Source: Rostrohypoxylon terebratum
Taxonomy: Eukaryota > Ascomycota > Sordariomycetes > Xylariales > Hypoxylaceae
Assembly: GCA_022497145.1 (NCBI GenBank)
Contig: MU386080.1
Coordinates: forward strand, 1-18,445
Reading direction: 5' to 3'
DNA: 18,445 nucleotides
The notes under the pieces are model-generated. The model was not told the DNA's origin, did not search any database, and saw nothing but the letters and a program-made list of their open reading frames with translations. Shown here piece after piece: positions 1 through 10,387 of this stretch (position 1 is the first letter of the stretch; every line of letters begins with the position of its first letter). The position numbers were made by a program, and so were the translations under genes.

Positions 1-400
1 CCGGCAGATCCCAAAGTCCGGATTTTAACCGTGATTGGTCTGATGTTGGGGTGGATCTCGTAATGTGACTACCTATCCGGTATGGCTGTGACAGGGAAAT
101 CATCTCTGGCTAACAGAAAACTGCTCATAGATTTGAACGTTCGTTTTGGGATATGGCTCGAGTATGAAGCCGCATATTTGTTCGGGTCCTTCATCTCTTG
201 CGCTGAATCTCGCCATTAATTAACCTACAACCTCATAATCTCCAAGGAAATGACGTCGATGCGAAATGAAGGCTTAACGTAATTATTTTGTTAGACGAAG
301 ATACCTAGTCTTCATAGGTACCTCCCTACCTACTAGGCACATGGTGGATGCTGAATTTTCTGTTCTCTACCTATATCGCCCTTGCTTACCTCACCCTTTC

Positions 401-458
401 TTCGAAGCGAGGCAACTAAGCGAACGAGCGATACGACACCCCGTTAGTTCGCTTCGAA
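401..458. repeat. Bulged inverted repeat
   Basis: TTCGAAGCGA at 401-410 is exactly the reverse complement of TCGCTTCGAA at 449-458. After a 4-nt bulge on the left arm, a further 5 bp (ACTAA/TTAGT) also pair, so the arms could form a hairpin of about 15 bp with a loop of roughly 20-25 nt. There is no flanking target-site duplication or reading frame that I can see. It could be a relic of a small inverted-repeat element, a binding site for a dimeric regulator, or chance. Confidence 0.4.
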
Positions 459-1548
459 ATGCAAACCCCAAATGCAATTAAAGGCATGGGAAGTAGAACA
501 GATTTAGTTCTATATTTAACCACTGGAGATAATTCTTAAAAGTTCTCTATCATTTAGCGTATAGCTGATCTACAAAGCTAGCTCCATAAGACCTCAGCTG
601 AGCTTCTAGGTAGGGGACTTAAGCCTCAAGAACCACTAAATCTGACAGCCGCATGCAATATTTGAACGAGTAGGGGTTATCATTGGCTGCAAGTGGCGGG
701 TAAGCACTGTAGGATCGATTGCTGAATGCATGGCCAAGGGGTCTTGATATTTTCTTTTCTATTCGCGATTTTGACCTAGGGCACTAACGCGTATCATCTT
801 TCTTCAATTAGAGGAATTCAGCTTGCCTGTCGTAGCCTTGCGATTTTTATTGCAACATGGCACCCGAAGGAACAGCATTGTCCAGCATATGCTTCTCTAC
901 AGCTTGAGAAAGCCTCCCGATTCGCATATTAAAGAGATACATACCGACCTATCCATCTACCTACCTGTTTGATACTAAGAGCTACGGTATCAAATAAGAC
1001 AGCTCTATCGATCAACATACAACTACTATATTTAGCAGTTTCCGAATTAGATCAATGCTGTATTCAGTTGCCGAACTTGAAAGATCGAAACGATCCGTTG
1101 CATAGTCTAACGAGATGTCTTTCGATGTTGCGATCAGACTATATCCCGATTCAGTGTGATAGTGCGAAATTGCTTCTCTTATCCTATGTCACAACCCACC
1201 CCCAGAATTCGCTAAACATATTTGGGAGAGACCCAGCACAGCCCCGCTACATCTGGGATCCCCCTTAGTCAACCTAAGTCGGCAGGTATGTCAATATGAT
1301 ATTGAAAACGTAGCGAGAAATTCTTGCCCACACGTCAGCCTAACGACGATGTAGTTTTATCTCCAAGGGGAATACTTTGTATCGAAGACTCATGTTGCGA
1401 GAGGAACCGCTCTTCTTGATCTTCAATTACCTATTGAGCAAGGCTGGATTGGCGTCTACTCACTCGACCTTACCTGTACGGCTGTCATCTTTGGGCACTA
1501 GTACATGCTCGTGTATCGGAGGATAGACATCTGCCGTCAATAAATTCG

Positions 1549-1554
1549 TATAAG
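1549..1554 (+). promoter_or_regulatory. Possible TATA box of the GH5 gene
   Basis: TATAAG lies about 110 bp upstream of the GH5 start codon, a usual distance for a TATA element in a strongly regulated fungal gene. It is followed by a C- and T-rich leader and an A-rich start context (AAAAATG). The motif is short and could occur by chance. Confidence 0.3.
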
Positions 1555-1662
1555 TATCGACCTCGCACCCGAGATTGTTCCCAACATCTCCATCAAGCCA
1601 TCAAACCTTATCGAAGTCTAATAGTCACTCCTTTCAGCCCAAACACCGCAGAATCCATAAAA

Positions 1663-2859
1663 ATGAAGGTATCCGTCCTCGCAATCCTCGGCGCCCTCGC
1701 GCTTGGCGTATCTGCTACACCTCTCAGCCAAAATGAAGCAAGAGCGGGATCGAAGTCCTTCATGGGTTCCAACTGCTACTTCCTCCCCGGAATGTCCGAC
1801 CAAGATCAAGACGCCTACATCGCCGACCTCGCCAAGTACGGAGCAAAGGTCGTTCGTGTCTGGGTTAACCGGCAATCCGCCGGAAGCTGTGAAAAGGGCA
1901 GCAAACTCACCGTTAGCGTCCCGCAGCTAGAAACCACTCTCGGAAAATACAACACCCAGACCCTCGATGCCGTCGACAAGGTTATTGACAAGCTCGCTAA
2001 GAAGGGCATCAAGGCCATCATCTCTCCTCACGACGGAAACTCGCTCATCGGTGACTACAGGAAGTAAGGAACCCTCTTACACGTCCAACTGGTATTCAAT
2101 GTCGTAGTGGACTGTACGGAACTGACAGTGTCAAATAGGGATGTGTACTTTGATAAATGGGGCAAGGACAAGTTCTACACCTCGCAGGACGCCTTTGATG
2201 CGTACGACAAGCGCATCGACGCAATCTTAAACTACAAGGGAGCTCACTCGGGCAAGGTATGGAAGGAGTGGAGCGACGCGATCATGGCCTTCGACATCCA
2301 GAACGAGCCCATGTCCGCCGACATCTCGGTCTGCAAGAACAACGACCAGAAGGGCTGGCTCTGCGGACGCGCCAAGAAGTTCCGTAGCGTTCTTGGCGCC
2401 GGCAACAAGATCCAAGTCGCGACGGGCGGTATTGGTGGCGACATCTCCCACAGCTGCAATTTTATCAAGGCGGCCACGACCTGCCCTGAGATCGATCTGA
2501 TCGCCGTGCATCGCTACGCTGGCAGCGAAGCCAGCAACAAGAACCAGTGGTCCAACGGTGCCAAGTCATGGGTCTCCCAGTCCGGCGGCAAACTCGTCTT
2601 CGTCGAGGAATGGGGCGTCAATACCGGCTCCAGCAAGCCCAAGACCGAGCTTCCTGCCCAGGCCAACGACATGAATAGCGTCGGCATGCCCAACTTGTAC
2701 TGGCAGTTCCTCCCCAAGAAGACCTGCAACTACGACCCCTCCATAGACAAAGACGACAAGTTCGGAATCTTCGTCGAGAGCGACACTGACATTGCTGCTG
2801 TCATGAAGGGCGCCTCCAACGCGAACGCCATCCAGGACTGGTCGAAGGTCATGGGCTAG
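1663..2859 (+). CDS. Secreted glycoside hydrolase family 5 protein (mannanase/glucanase-like)
   Basis: Two exons, 1663-2063 and 2139-2859, give a 373-residue protein. The 75-bp intron (2064-2138) has a GTAAGG donor, a CTGAC branch site about 15 nt before the acceptor, and a TAG acceptor. Joining them gives YRK-DVYFDKW in frame. Residues 1 to about 18 form a signal peptide (basic start, hydrophobic core, cut near SAT), so the enzyme is probably secreted. The rest reads as a GH5 TIM barrel: GSNCYFLPG and VVRVWVN early, the acid/base glutamate E190 in FDIQNEP, HRY (258-260) on a later strand, and the nucleophile in FVEEWG, most likely E291. GH5 enzymes are retaining endo-hydrolases of beta-mannan or beta-glucan. 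The N-terminal NCY...RVW pattern resembles fungal mannanases, but substrate cannot be fixed from sequence. There is no carbohydrate-binding module or linker. The family call is firm, the substrate is not. Confidence 0.9.
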
Positions 2860-4162
2860 ATTTCGACTCGATCACGATTCCAGGAAGATGGGCTGCTTTG
2901 ATCTGCTTATTCGTCTTGGGAAACAAGGTTTTGATCCTTAAGTGCCTAGGAAATGCTATAGATGTACATATATACCTAAATTCTCCCTTATTTCAAGTCT
3001 CTCGTTAATATACTATATCTAAATTGATCGAACAATCGTTACAACTGGGATCCCTTACTAAATGCTAAGGAATGAAATTTCTATATTCCACGGTGTGGGT
3101 TGCACAAGTGCCCCTGAGCCAAGACCCAACTCATAGTCAGACCCCATTTGAGCTATTTCACACGTAAGAACCATGTTCCTTTTTTTATCTTTTCTTATGT
3201 TTTAGAGAAACTCCTGTATCCGAAAATCCTCACTGACCAGCGAGATATCACGGCTTAGGACTAACCAGGATTCAATCAGGACTGAGGACGACGTGGAAAG
3301 TCATGCCGTAAGGATAGGTAGGTACCTAGCTACAAACTAAAAGTATCCGCTCCTAGTAGGATTCAGTTGAAATCCCAGAAGAGATCCTTGAACGGTGTAG
3401 TTGAGGTCAGTTGCAGGTAAGAGCACATCGTGCTTATGTAATCAATAATCAACTCTTCAACTCTGTCACTAAGTTTCAAGGGCGAGGCACATTATGTCGA
3501 TAAAAATATCGTGGACAAAGAACAGATCCATTCGGGGATATGCAATGGGATAGAATAGTACGTACCTAAGTGCTTCTCTGAAAGTGAAAGAATTTGAAGA
3601 TCCACGATGGGATGTAAATGGTAATAACCCTAAGTCTTAGGGTTAGGGTTGGGGTTGGGGATTAGGGGTTAGAGATAATAAGGCTATTAACTCTCAACTG
3701 TAAGTAACCCTTAACCCTTAACCCTTACCCCACATTCCATCATGGCAAGATGTAGTAACCCTAACCCTCTGCGTATCTTATATAAGAGAATTCCATGAAC
3801 TAACTTAAGCAGAAATGGCAGAACGCTACATTGTCGACTCTAGGTTGTAGCAATCAATTACAGCAGTTCATGCTACAAATCACCTTGCAAATGGACCAAT
3901 ATCGAAAAACCAACTGAACACACCGACCAAAGTCAATATTCGTCTATTTTCATACAACTAATCATGAGTGAACCGACCAAGACACCGAGACGGCTTGGAT
4001 ATCACAGGCTCCACGTTACTGTACACTCTAGTGTCATACCCCCAAGCCGCGGCACGCCCCAGTCCGGAAATTCAATATTCATCAGTGGCACCAAGTCAAG
4101 TCATGTCGACGTAAGCAACCCGTGCGACTCCCCGCCGTATGCGTAACTCGTCATGTACACTT
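2860..4162. other. Spacer between GH5 and akr1, no gene seen
   Basis: This 1.3 kb contains no supportable coding region. It holds the 3' ends of two convergent genes, TATA-rich sequence around 2963-2976 and 3007-3020 that could serve the GH5 polyadenylation region, a TAGGTAGGTACCTA copy at 3315-3328, a small perfect hairpin (CGATA/TATCG, 3498-3511), and the telomere-like block listed separately. A 60-codon open stretch at 3964-4146 has no recognisable features and is probably chance. Confidence 0.5.
3624..3769. repeat. Interstitial telomere-like repeats, head to head
   Basis: On the + strand, a G-rich block (about 3635-3672) carries TTAGGG, TTGGGG and TTAGGGG units. After about 30 bp of unrelated sequence comes a C-rich block (about 3704-3731) of CCCTTAA units, and then a short TAACCCTAACCCT tract (3756-3769). 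A single TAACCCTAA also precedes the G-rich block at 3624-3632. TTAGGG is the usual telomere repeat of filamentous fungi, and degenerate units are typical of internal copies. The order G-rich then C-rich is the one produced when two telomeres join end to end. The four G runs at 3640-3660 could fold into a G-quadruplex. There is no evidence that this is a present chromosome end. Confidence 0.8.
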
Positions 4163-6574
4163 CTAAACCTCGTCGCCTGCCACGCTCTCGTATCCGCCTC
4201 TCCGCCGTCCGCCTGAGCTCGCGCCGCTGAGGCCTAGGCCCATCGCGGCTGGGCTTTCGTAGACTTCCGTGTAGTTGATCCTTTCGCCGCCGAGCACGGC
4301 GTCGCCCGTTTCCCTGCGACCGAACACGGGAGCAGGATCGCACCAGAAGTCGCGGCAGTTCTGGACAACACCCTTGCTGTAGGGGTTCTGCTTCTTGCGC
4401 TTGTTCTTACCCGTGGCAGCGCCGCGGCCCGTCGCTGTCTCAATAAACGTGTCGACGCCGAGAATGCGACCCCATTGCGACAAGAAGCTCTTGTGTTTGT
4501 GATTGTGACCGCCCCTGCCGGTTCCGAGAGGATCGGCGGCGGCGGATGGAGGTGTAGCATCCGGATGGTTCGGATCGAGAGGTGCCCCAGTGCTGGTGAA
4601 GGCAGAGCCCAGTGACGACGCCGAACCATCCTGTATACCATACATGTTCTCGTACGTGGTCATAGCACGCGCTACTTGTACAAACTGGACGAAAATAAGC
4701 ATGCCCACCCACGTAAGCTGTAGCGTTGCCCATAAGCCGAGAGCTATCGTGTACGAGTCGTTGCTGATTACAGAACATATGGCTTCGGATAGAATGATAC
4801 AATCATGAGTATCAGACTTGGGAAGCTCCGAAAAGTAGTAGTACAACAACCAGTCGAAAGACACGATGCCAAAGACGAGATTGATAAGATAGAGGAAAAA
4901 GTGGCGATGATTGTTTACGCCAATGCAGTTGTTCACCCAGGGACAATGACTATATCGAGTTAGTTAATCCGACTCGGGCTCGTTCCCACTTGTGTAGTTT
5001 AAACTTACTGGTCATGTTTCGCGATACACCGTTGGCATCGCCTACAATGCTTGCTCCGAAGAGGGGCGCGAATCATACATGTGACGCAAAAGTTTGACTC
5101 ATCAAATTTCCATAAACTCAACAATTCATCGATCGCGGCTTTCTGTTCCGCGATCCCGTTGAGCTTGGGAACATATCCTGGGTCGAATACCATACATGCT
5201 GCATAAAAGTAGGCGGTGAGACTGTACGTGGTGATATGAAAAAAGTTAAGTAGCGGGTGATTTGAGAAGGTCGCTGAGATAGGTTAATTGCCCTCCTTCG
5301 AGAAATTTGATGATGTCGGGCCACTTACCAGGAAATACGGTTAGAACCCACCGGGTGCCTAGCAAGAACAATGACGCCGCAAAGATACCGGCTAACCACG
5401 GCTGCAACCTATTAGCATTTTGAAACTTCCTCCGAACCTACAATACATACCGTTCTGTGTAGATGCCGCATGTCCGGCGGCGCATACTCTAGTACTTGAT
5501 TCGTGATCCATTGAAACCCAAACCCTACCAGAAGTGCCACCGGGACAGATAGGAAGATAGGTAGGTGACCCATAATCATCAATTCCATGAACAACAACGC
5601 CGTCGGCAAGAGAAATAAGAACTTATTCATAAATCCTCGCTTGTCCTTTAGAAAAAAAGAGGCTCCGGGCCACCAAGGCGTCACGGCATGTCCATCCTCA
5701 TCGTAGCCACATTCTTTCAAAGCTCGCTGCCAGGCGTTGACAGTGTTGAGATCCTTGGCTGTTGTTGCCGGAGTCTTGCCCGTGGTTGTCTTCGCAAAAC
5801 GGTCCGAGCCGTATTCTAGAAGCTTGAGGATACACGGGGGAGATCCCTTAACTAACGCCCAGTGTAACGCTGTGAAGCCCTGCTCGTCCGTCGCATGTAC
5901 GCTGGCGCCCCATCGTAAGAAGAGGTCTACGCATTGCGGAAACCCCTTATACGCCGCCCACATAAGACATGTGTGGCCGTAAGAGTCGGCTACGTCGACG
6001 GGAATACCCTGATGTAACAACAGTACCACTAACAGAACATTTCCACTAAAAGTCGATATGTGTAACGTGTTATAACCTTGGGCATCGGTAATGAGGGGGT
6101 CAGCGCCGTGTTGGAGAAGGAGGTTTACGGTGTAATAGTTGGAGCGTTGAGCAGCCCATTGTAACGGCGTCGCGACGCTTTCTCCTCCCTTCTTATTTAT
6201 ATCGGCGCCCTTCTCGATAAGAAATTTACACATCGCAAACTGGTTGTTGATAGCAGCCCACTGGGTATCGTTAGCAAAGAACGGAAGAGCCAATCAAAGT
6301 TGGGTGTGGACTATGTGGACTGGGACTGGGCGCATACGTGAAGCGGCGTGATTCCCTCATCGTCTGTATAAGTCGCGTCGACTTCGGAAGACTCGAACAG
6401 CTTCTCCATTCCAGGTATATCTCCTACTCTTGCCAGCTGCATGATGTCCGGCTCGGACGGAGGCGCGTCGAGGTTACCCATCTCCATGTCTTGGGAATTC
6501 AACTTCGGAGCCGCCGCCATACTTTTGGAGGATGGTTGTATCGGTGCACCAGCGGAATTCGCGTTTTGAGACAT
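4163..6574 (-). CDS. AKR1: Ankyrin-repeat DHHC palmitoyltransferase (Akr1 homologue)
   Basis: Five exons on the minus strand (6574-6338, 6260-5451, 5401-5329, 5273-5009, 4949-4163) give 723 residues. The introns are 77, 49, 55 and 59 bp; the first and last carry clear GCTAAC or ACTAAC branch sites. About six ankyrin repeats span residues 41-250, with TPLH|WAA formed across the first intron. Two hydrophobic segments follow (about 282-330), then two more from exons 3 and 4. A cysteine-rich domain occupies about 434-472, and two further membrane segments come after it (six in all). The catalytic motif is K-H-D461-H-H-C464-P-W, with Cys464 as the acyl-carrying residue. The tail is a basic, Gly/Ser-rich cytosolic region. 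Akr1 enzymes sit in Golgi or endosomal membranes and attach palmitate to cysteines of membrane-associated proteins. The domain order and length fit the family well. It is divergently arranged with the SRPRB gene. Confidence 0.95.
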
Positions 6575-7329
6575 TAAGATACCTAAGTAGGTCTAGGTCA
6601 ATGCTGAAAATCGATTAAAAGTTGGTCAGAAGTTATCGATCGATTCAATTAAAGAATGATGCCAAGGGGCATATTTGGGACATAAAAATGCTTGTTTTTT
6701 TTCTGGGACTCGACAGGACAATGGAGTATAATTTGAAGTATTCTTGATTATCAAATCCTTGCACAATTTAAATGAATGAACGATACGGTATCAATCCCGG
6801 AACGATGAAAAAATGATTAAAGTGCAAATACGCATTCGCTTTTAACAATCGGTCATGATCTTTTCGTTGTCCATAAAATGTAATGTACGGATAAAAAGGT
6901 TTGGGATCAGATCAACTAAAACATTTGTAAGTTGGGGCGTCGTCGTTACCGCTAAGCCACCCTAGGCCACCTAAACTTTCTAGACCTTGCTTTCCCCTTG
7001 TTGAATCAGCTAACAAGGCTCTAGGGCTGAGCCATGAGTCTTCATTGGCTAAGGACCTTCCACTATCCCCTAGTGTCCTGTACGTACCTCTCCCAGTACG
7101 ATGGCGCATCCACTTCTGCCACATGCGTCGAAGCTTGAGCTAACTTAAATTGCGTACAACTTGGCATCGAATGATGACACTGCAACCCAAGGAAGCTACA
7201 ACACTGCATCGAATCTCGACATGACATGACCTGTCAATAACGACCGACCTCTCCTCTTTCCATAAATAATAATTTCTCTTCTTCTCCTTTTTTTTGTTCC
7301 ATCTTCTCTTTAATCACAATCCGCACAAC
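6575..7329. promoter_or_regulatory. Shared divergent promoter region of akr1 and SRPRB
   Basis: About 755 bp separate the two divergent start codons. The SRPRB side ends in a pyrimidine-rich tract (about 7249-7311, mostly C and T with a run of eight T), a common core-promoter feature of housekeeping genes in filamentous fungi. The akr1 side (6580-6900) is AT-rich. No additional gene is supported; the 70-codon open stretch on the minus strand at 6912-7124 shows no recognisable domain. Confidence 0.45.
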
Positions 7330-8196
7330 ATGGACAACACAATGGAGAGCTTCAAACGGGCTCTCGAGTACATCCTCACACCCTCAACAGAAATCTTCGT
7401 CGTCGGTGCTTTAATAGTACTCCTTCTCCCGATCCTCGTGCATTTCTACATTTCGCGGAGCACGCCTTACACGACCCTGCCCTCGATCCTGCTCGTGGGT
7501 CCTCCGGGCGGCGGCAAGACGTCCCTGCTGACCTTGCTCGAGCGCGGCGACTCGGCCACCGCAACGCACACCTCGCAGGTGCCGGAGTCCATCGAGTTGA
7601 CGGTGTCCAGCGACCACGGCGCGACGACGTTCCGCGAGGCCGCGCGCGTGGACGCCCCCGGCACGCACCGCAAGTTCCTGCTCGTCGACACCCCGGGCCA
7701 CGGCAAGCTGCGGAACCAGCACGCCATGACCCACATCGCCTCCGACACTCTGCGCGGGCTCATCTACATGCTCGACGCCGCCAGCCTCGAAGACACTCTC
7801 ATTGACACCGCCGCCTATCTCTACGACATCCTCCTCGCGCTGCAGAAGCGCACCGGCGCCGGCAAGACATCGAAAACACCTGATGCGATCCACGTCCTGC
7901 TCGCCGCGAACAAGCTAGACCTATTCACAGCCTTGCCAGCTTCTCTCGTCAAGAGCAACCTCGAGGCTGAGCTCGGCCGCATACGTCAGTCCCGTAGCAA
8001 GGGACTCCTAGACTCGGGTGTTGGCGAGGACGAAATCGGATCGGAAGAACAGGATGGTTGGCTAGGTGCATATGGCTCCGAGAAGTTTACTTTCGGCCAG
8101 ATGAGAGAGTTCGATATCGAGGTCGCCATCATTGGTGGGAGTGTACTGGAGCGCAAGGTCGATAAGTGGTGGGATTGGATATCGGAGCGGATCTAA
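7330..8196 (+). CDS. SRP102: Signal recognition particle receptor subunit beta
   Basis: A single-exon gene for 288 residues. The start is the first ATG (7330); the upstream in-frame codons lie in the pyrimidine-rich leader and lack an ATG. A second ATG four codons in (7342) is possible. Residues 21-42 form one membrane anchor, followed by a Ras/Arf-like GTPase domain: P-loop G57PPGGGKTS65, G3 motif D120TPGHGKLR, and G4 motif N194KLD197. A single N-terminal anchor plus DTPGH is the signature of SR-beta, which holds the alpha subunit on the ER membrane and takes part in GTP-dependent docking of ribosome-nascent chain complexes at the translocon. A charged insertion (about 223-243) precedes the last strand. 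The gene body is GC-rich. It is convergent with the CBS gene. The symbol follows the yeast orthologue. Confidence 0.93.
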   Translation: MDNTMESFKRALEYILTPSTEIFVVGALIVLLLPILVHFYISRSTPYTTLPSILLVGPPGGGKTSLLTLLERGDSATATHTSQVPESIELTVSSDHGATTFREAARVDAPGTHRKFLLVDTPGHGKLRNQHAMTHIASDTLRGLIYMLDAASLEDTLIDTAAYLYDILLALQKRTGAGKTSKTPDAIHVLLAANKLDLFTALPASLVKSNLEAELGRIRQSRSKGLLDSGVGEDEIGSEEQDGWLGAYGSEKFTFGQMREFDIEVAIIGGSVLERKVDKWWDWISERI

Positions 8197-8821
8197 GCCG
8201 CTTCATCGTATGTTATGCCTGGTTGTTTGGTTCTTTGGTTGTTTTGCGGGGGTGGCAATATCCATGGATGTGACGACTTACCCATGATGAATTTGATGTA
8301 GACATAGCGTTACTGCATCAATGTACTAGATATTGGGATGCTGCTAAAAGAAGGCCTCATATCAGGTACTTGTTGTACAGCGCCAGCCTTTTTGTCGCTG
8401 CTGTCGGCTAACAGGATCGACACGTGCGGTAGGGCCTTTGTTGTCGAGGGATAGGTTAGGGACCCAGGCACATAACTCAGTCTCACCTCCTAATGATGTA
8501 TTATGATTCCAATCTTAATCCCTCAAAAAAGTGCTATATTAATCGTGAAGGCTTTCCATTAAGCTGAAATTTGTGTCAGACAGTTGTCATTCTTCATTCT
8601 AAGGGGTTGTCTATGGGAAAGTCTTATGCAATCGATTCCTTCTAAACCATCGGAGACGTTGAGTCCGCTCTGTATAATCTGATACCCGAGTATAACCAGT
8701 TGATTGATCCTCGCTGAGATTGCAACTGCAATTTCTACCAAAAACGCCATGCTAATGACATATCTCTTTCTAATCAATGATCGTCAAATACTAGGTAGCT
8801 TATCGTCTACACGACAAGGTT
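8197..8821. other. Convergent 3' spacer
   Basis: This 625-bp tail-to-tail spacer separates SRPRB and CBS and presumably holds both 3' untranslated regions and polyadenylation sites. The sequence is AT-rich with AATAAT-like and TATATT stretches (for example near 8535). I see no gene or structured element. A 72-codon open stretch on the minus strand at 8559-8777 has no recognisable content. Confidence 0.5.
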
Positions 8822-10387
8822 TTAAGCCTTCACCTGCTTCACCATCCACGTCAACAAGTCAACCTTAGTGACTACAGCAATGGGCTTGCTAAGCGCCTTC
8901 GCTTTCGGCTGACTAGGCTCGGTAACGACGGCAGCACTATTCCACTCAAAGAATTTACTCAACTCTGCGATCGGGGTGTCCAGCGTGATCTCGACAAACT
9001 TGCGGCCTTTGCTTCCCTTTCCTTCTCGGGGATCGGTGACCACCTCGTCAATCTTCCTGAAATCAAACATGACGTCCTTGACCGGGCTGTGTCCGCTAGC
9101 CCGTCCGCGCGAGACATAACTGAGAAGGTTGCCAAGTGTGACAAGGCCAACTAACTTGCCTCCCGCACTGGCAAGGACTGGCAGTTGATCGAAACCCTTA
9201 TCGCGCATGGTCTCGATAGCTTCGGAGCAAGGGCTGGAGGCGATGACGGAAATAACCGGCTTCAGCCTTAACGAACGAACAGTCGCGCCAGCATAAGGGT
9301 CTTCCGATTTCTTGCCGTTGGCTGCAGCTTCCTTTGCCGCAGCATCGGTGGTAGGGAGTAAGTCGTTCGCTGCTAGCCAGTCATCGTCGGCGAATTTCGT
9401 CAGATAACTTCGGATGCTATCTGGTAAGATGACAACGACGACATCATCCTTGCCAAGCCCCAGATCCTTGACAGCTTTGAAAGCAGCACTCAAAGCACTT
9501 CCAGAACTTCCACCAACAAGTAGGCCTTCTTCGGAAATTAACCGTCGTGCAAGCTGGAAAGACTCTACATCGTCTGTCTTATACCACTTGTCGACAAGCT
9601 CCCGGTCAAGTACGTCGGGGATGAAATCGTATCCGATACCCTCTACCTTGTAAGGTTCATCTCGGTGCTCGTCATTGAGAGCCTCGGGTAGGGCCAAGAT
9701 ACTTCCTTGCGGGTCAGCAGCCACTACTTTGATATCCTTGTTGTGTTTTTTCAGCCCCTTTGCCAAGCCCGAGATGGTACCACCCGTTCCAGCACCCGCC
9801 ACTATACAAGTGATTTTACCGCCGGTCTGCTCCCAAACCTCTTCGGCGGTGCCAAACTCATGGGCTCGCGGATTATTCTCGTTGGAATACTGGTCTAGGA
9901 TATGCGCGTTCGGGATCTCCTTGACCAGTTTTCTTGCGACACCGATATGACTCTCGGGGCTATCCCAGGCTGCCTGGGTGGGGGTACGGATGATAGTAGC
10001 GCCAAGAGCCTTGAGCACGGAGACCTTCTCAGCAGACATTTTCTCGGGCAAGGTGATGATCGTCTTGTAACCCTTGATGGCTCCGACTAGTGCTAAACCA
10101 ATTCCCGTATTTCCGCTCGTCGGCTCGATCAAGGTATCGCCAGGCCTAATCCGGCCACTTCGCTCGGCCTCCTCGATCATGCGCAAGGCGATGCGGTCTT
10201 TGACGGAACCGCCAGCGTTGAAAAGTTCGACTTTGGCATATACTTCAGCCTCGATGCCGAAAGACTGTGGGATCCTGTTCAGACGGACTAGCGGTGTATT
10301 ACCGATCAACTCTGTTGCCGATACGACGGTCGCCGCGCGTGATGGGTTATGCGGTATGGCATTTCCGGTACCGTTCGTGGTAGACAT
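8822..10387 (-). CDS. CYS4: Cystathionine beta-synthase
   Basis: An intronless 521-residue protein. It makes cystathionine from serine and homocysteine with PLP, the first step of reverse transsulfuration from methionine to cysteine, in the cytosol. The catalytic core covers residues 20-340: the PLP Schiff-base lysine is K63 in GGSVKDR, the substrate/phosphate loop is T90SGNTG, the phosphate-binding glycine loop is G198AGTGGT204, and the serine that contacts the pyridine nitrogen lies in GGSSGSA (292-298). A linker rich in Ala, Lys and Asp (345-365) leads to two C-terminal CBS domains (about 370-430 and 435-518), the regulatory Bateman module. There is no N-terminal heme-binding extension, as in yeast and unlike the animal enzyme. 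O-acetylserine sulfhydrylases share the core, but the C-terminal CBS pair and length favour CBS. Symbol as in yeast. Confidence 0.95.
   Translation of the reverse strand: MSTTNGTGNAIPHNPSRAATVVSATELIGNTPLVRLNRIPQSFGIEAEVYAKVELFNAGGSVKDRIALRMIEEAERSGRIRPGDTLIEPTSGNTGIGLALVGAIKGYKTIITLPEKMSAEKVSVLKALGATIIRTPTQAAWDSPESHIGVARKLVKEIPNAHILDQYSNENNPRAHEFGTAEEVWEQTGGKITCIVAGAGTGGTISGLAKGLKKHNKDIKVVAADPQGSILALPEALNDEHRDEPYKVEGIGYDFIPDVLDRELVDKWYKTDDVESFQLARRLISEEGLLVGGSSGSALSAAFKAVKDLGLGKDDVVVVILPDSIRSYLTKFADDDWLAANDLLPTTDAAAKEAAANGKKSEDPYAGATVRSLRLKPVISVIASSPCSEAIETMRDKGFDQLPVLASAGGKLVGLVTLGNLLSYVSRGRASGHSPVKDVMFDFRKIDEVVTDPREGKGSKGRKFVEITLDTPIAELSKFFEWNSAAVVTEPSQPKAKALSKPIAVVTKVDLLTWMVKQVKA

Larger units (their letters stand above)
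1..1662. other. Gene-poor left spacer
   Basis: I see no convincing gene in this stretch. It is moderately AT-rich and has stop codons in all frames apart from one unremarkable open stretch at 969-1268. It contains a bulged inverted repeat (401-458) and several copies of a TAGG/CCTA tetranucleotide motif (about 315-336, 607-616, 954-967). The last 120 bases are presumably the promoter and leader of the GH5 gene. The open stretch is not flanked by recognisable exons and matches no domain I can name. A decayed gene cannot be excluded. Confidence 0.5.

Noticed and set aside
969..1268. Possible relic of a HET-type or other fungal gene
   Set aside because: The faint resemblance in one 30-residue stretch is too weak to name, and no flanking frames extend it.
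3624..3769. Window as a true chromosome end
   Set aside because: Telomere-like repeats are short, degenerate and followed by kilobases of unique gene-bearing sequence on both sides.
4234..4641. 135-codon open frame antisense-frame to the Akr1 tail
   Set aside because: It overlaps the confirmed last akr1 exon in another frame of the same strand and shows only Arg/Ser/Pro-rich sequence with no domain.
5004..5013. Apparent loss of the DHHC motif (reads KHDQ then stop)
   Set aside because: The stop lies in a 59-bp intron with a GTAAGT donor, CTAAC branch site and TAG acceptor; splicing restores a canonical DHHC.
7294..7329. N-terminal extension of SRPRB
   Set aside because: The upstream in-frame stretch has no ATG and lies in the pyrimidine-rich leader; the first ATG at 7330 directly precedes the membrane anchor.
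7411..7893. 160-codon open frame antisense to SRPRB
   Set aside because: It mirrors a GC-rich coding sequence, starts at no convincing ATG context and has low-complexity Arg/Gly/Val composition.
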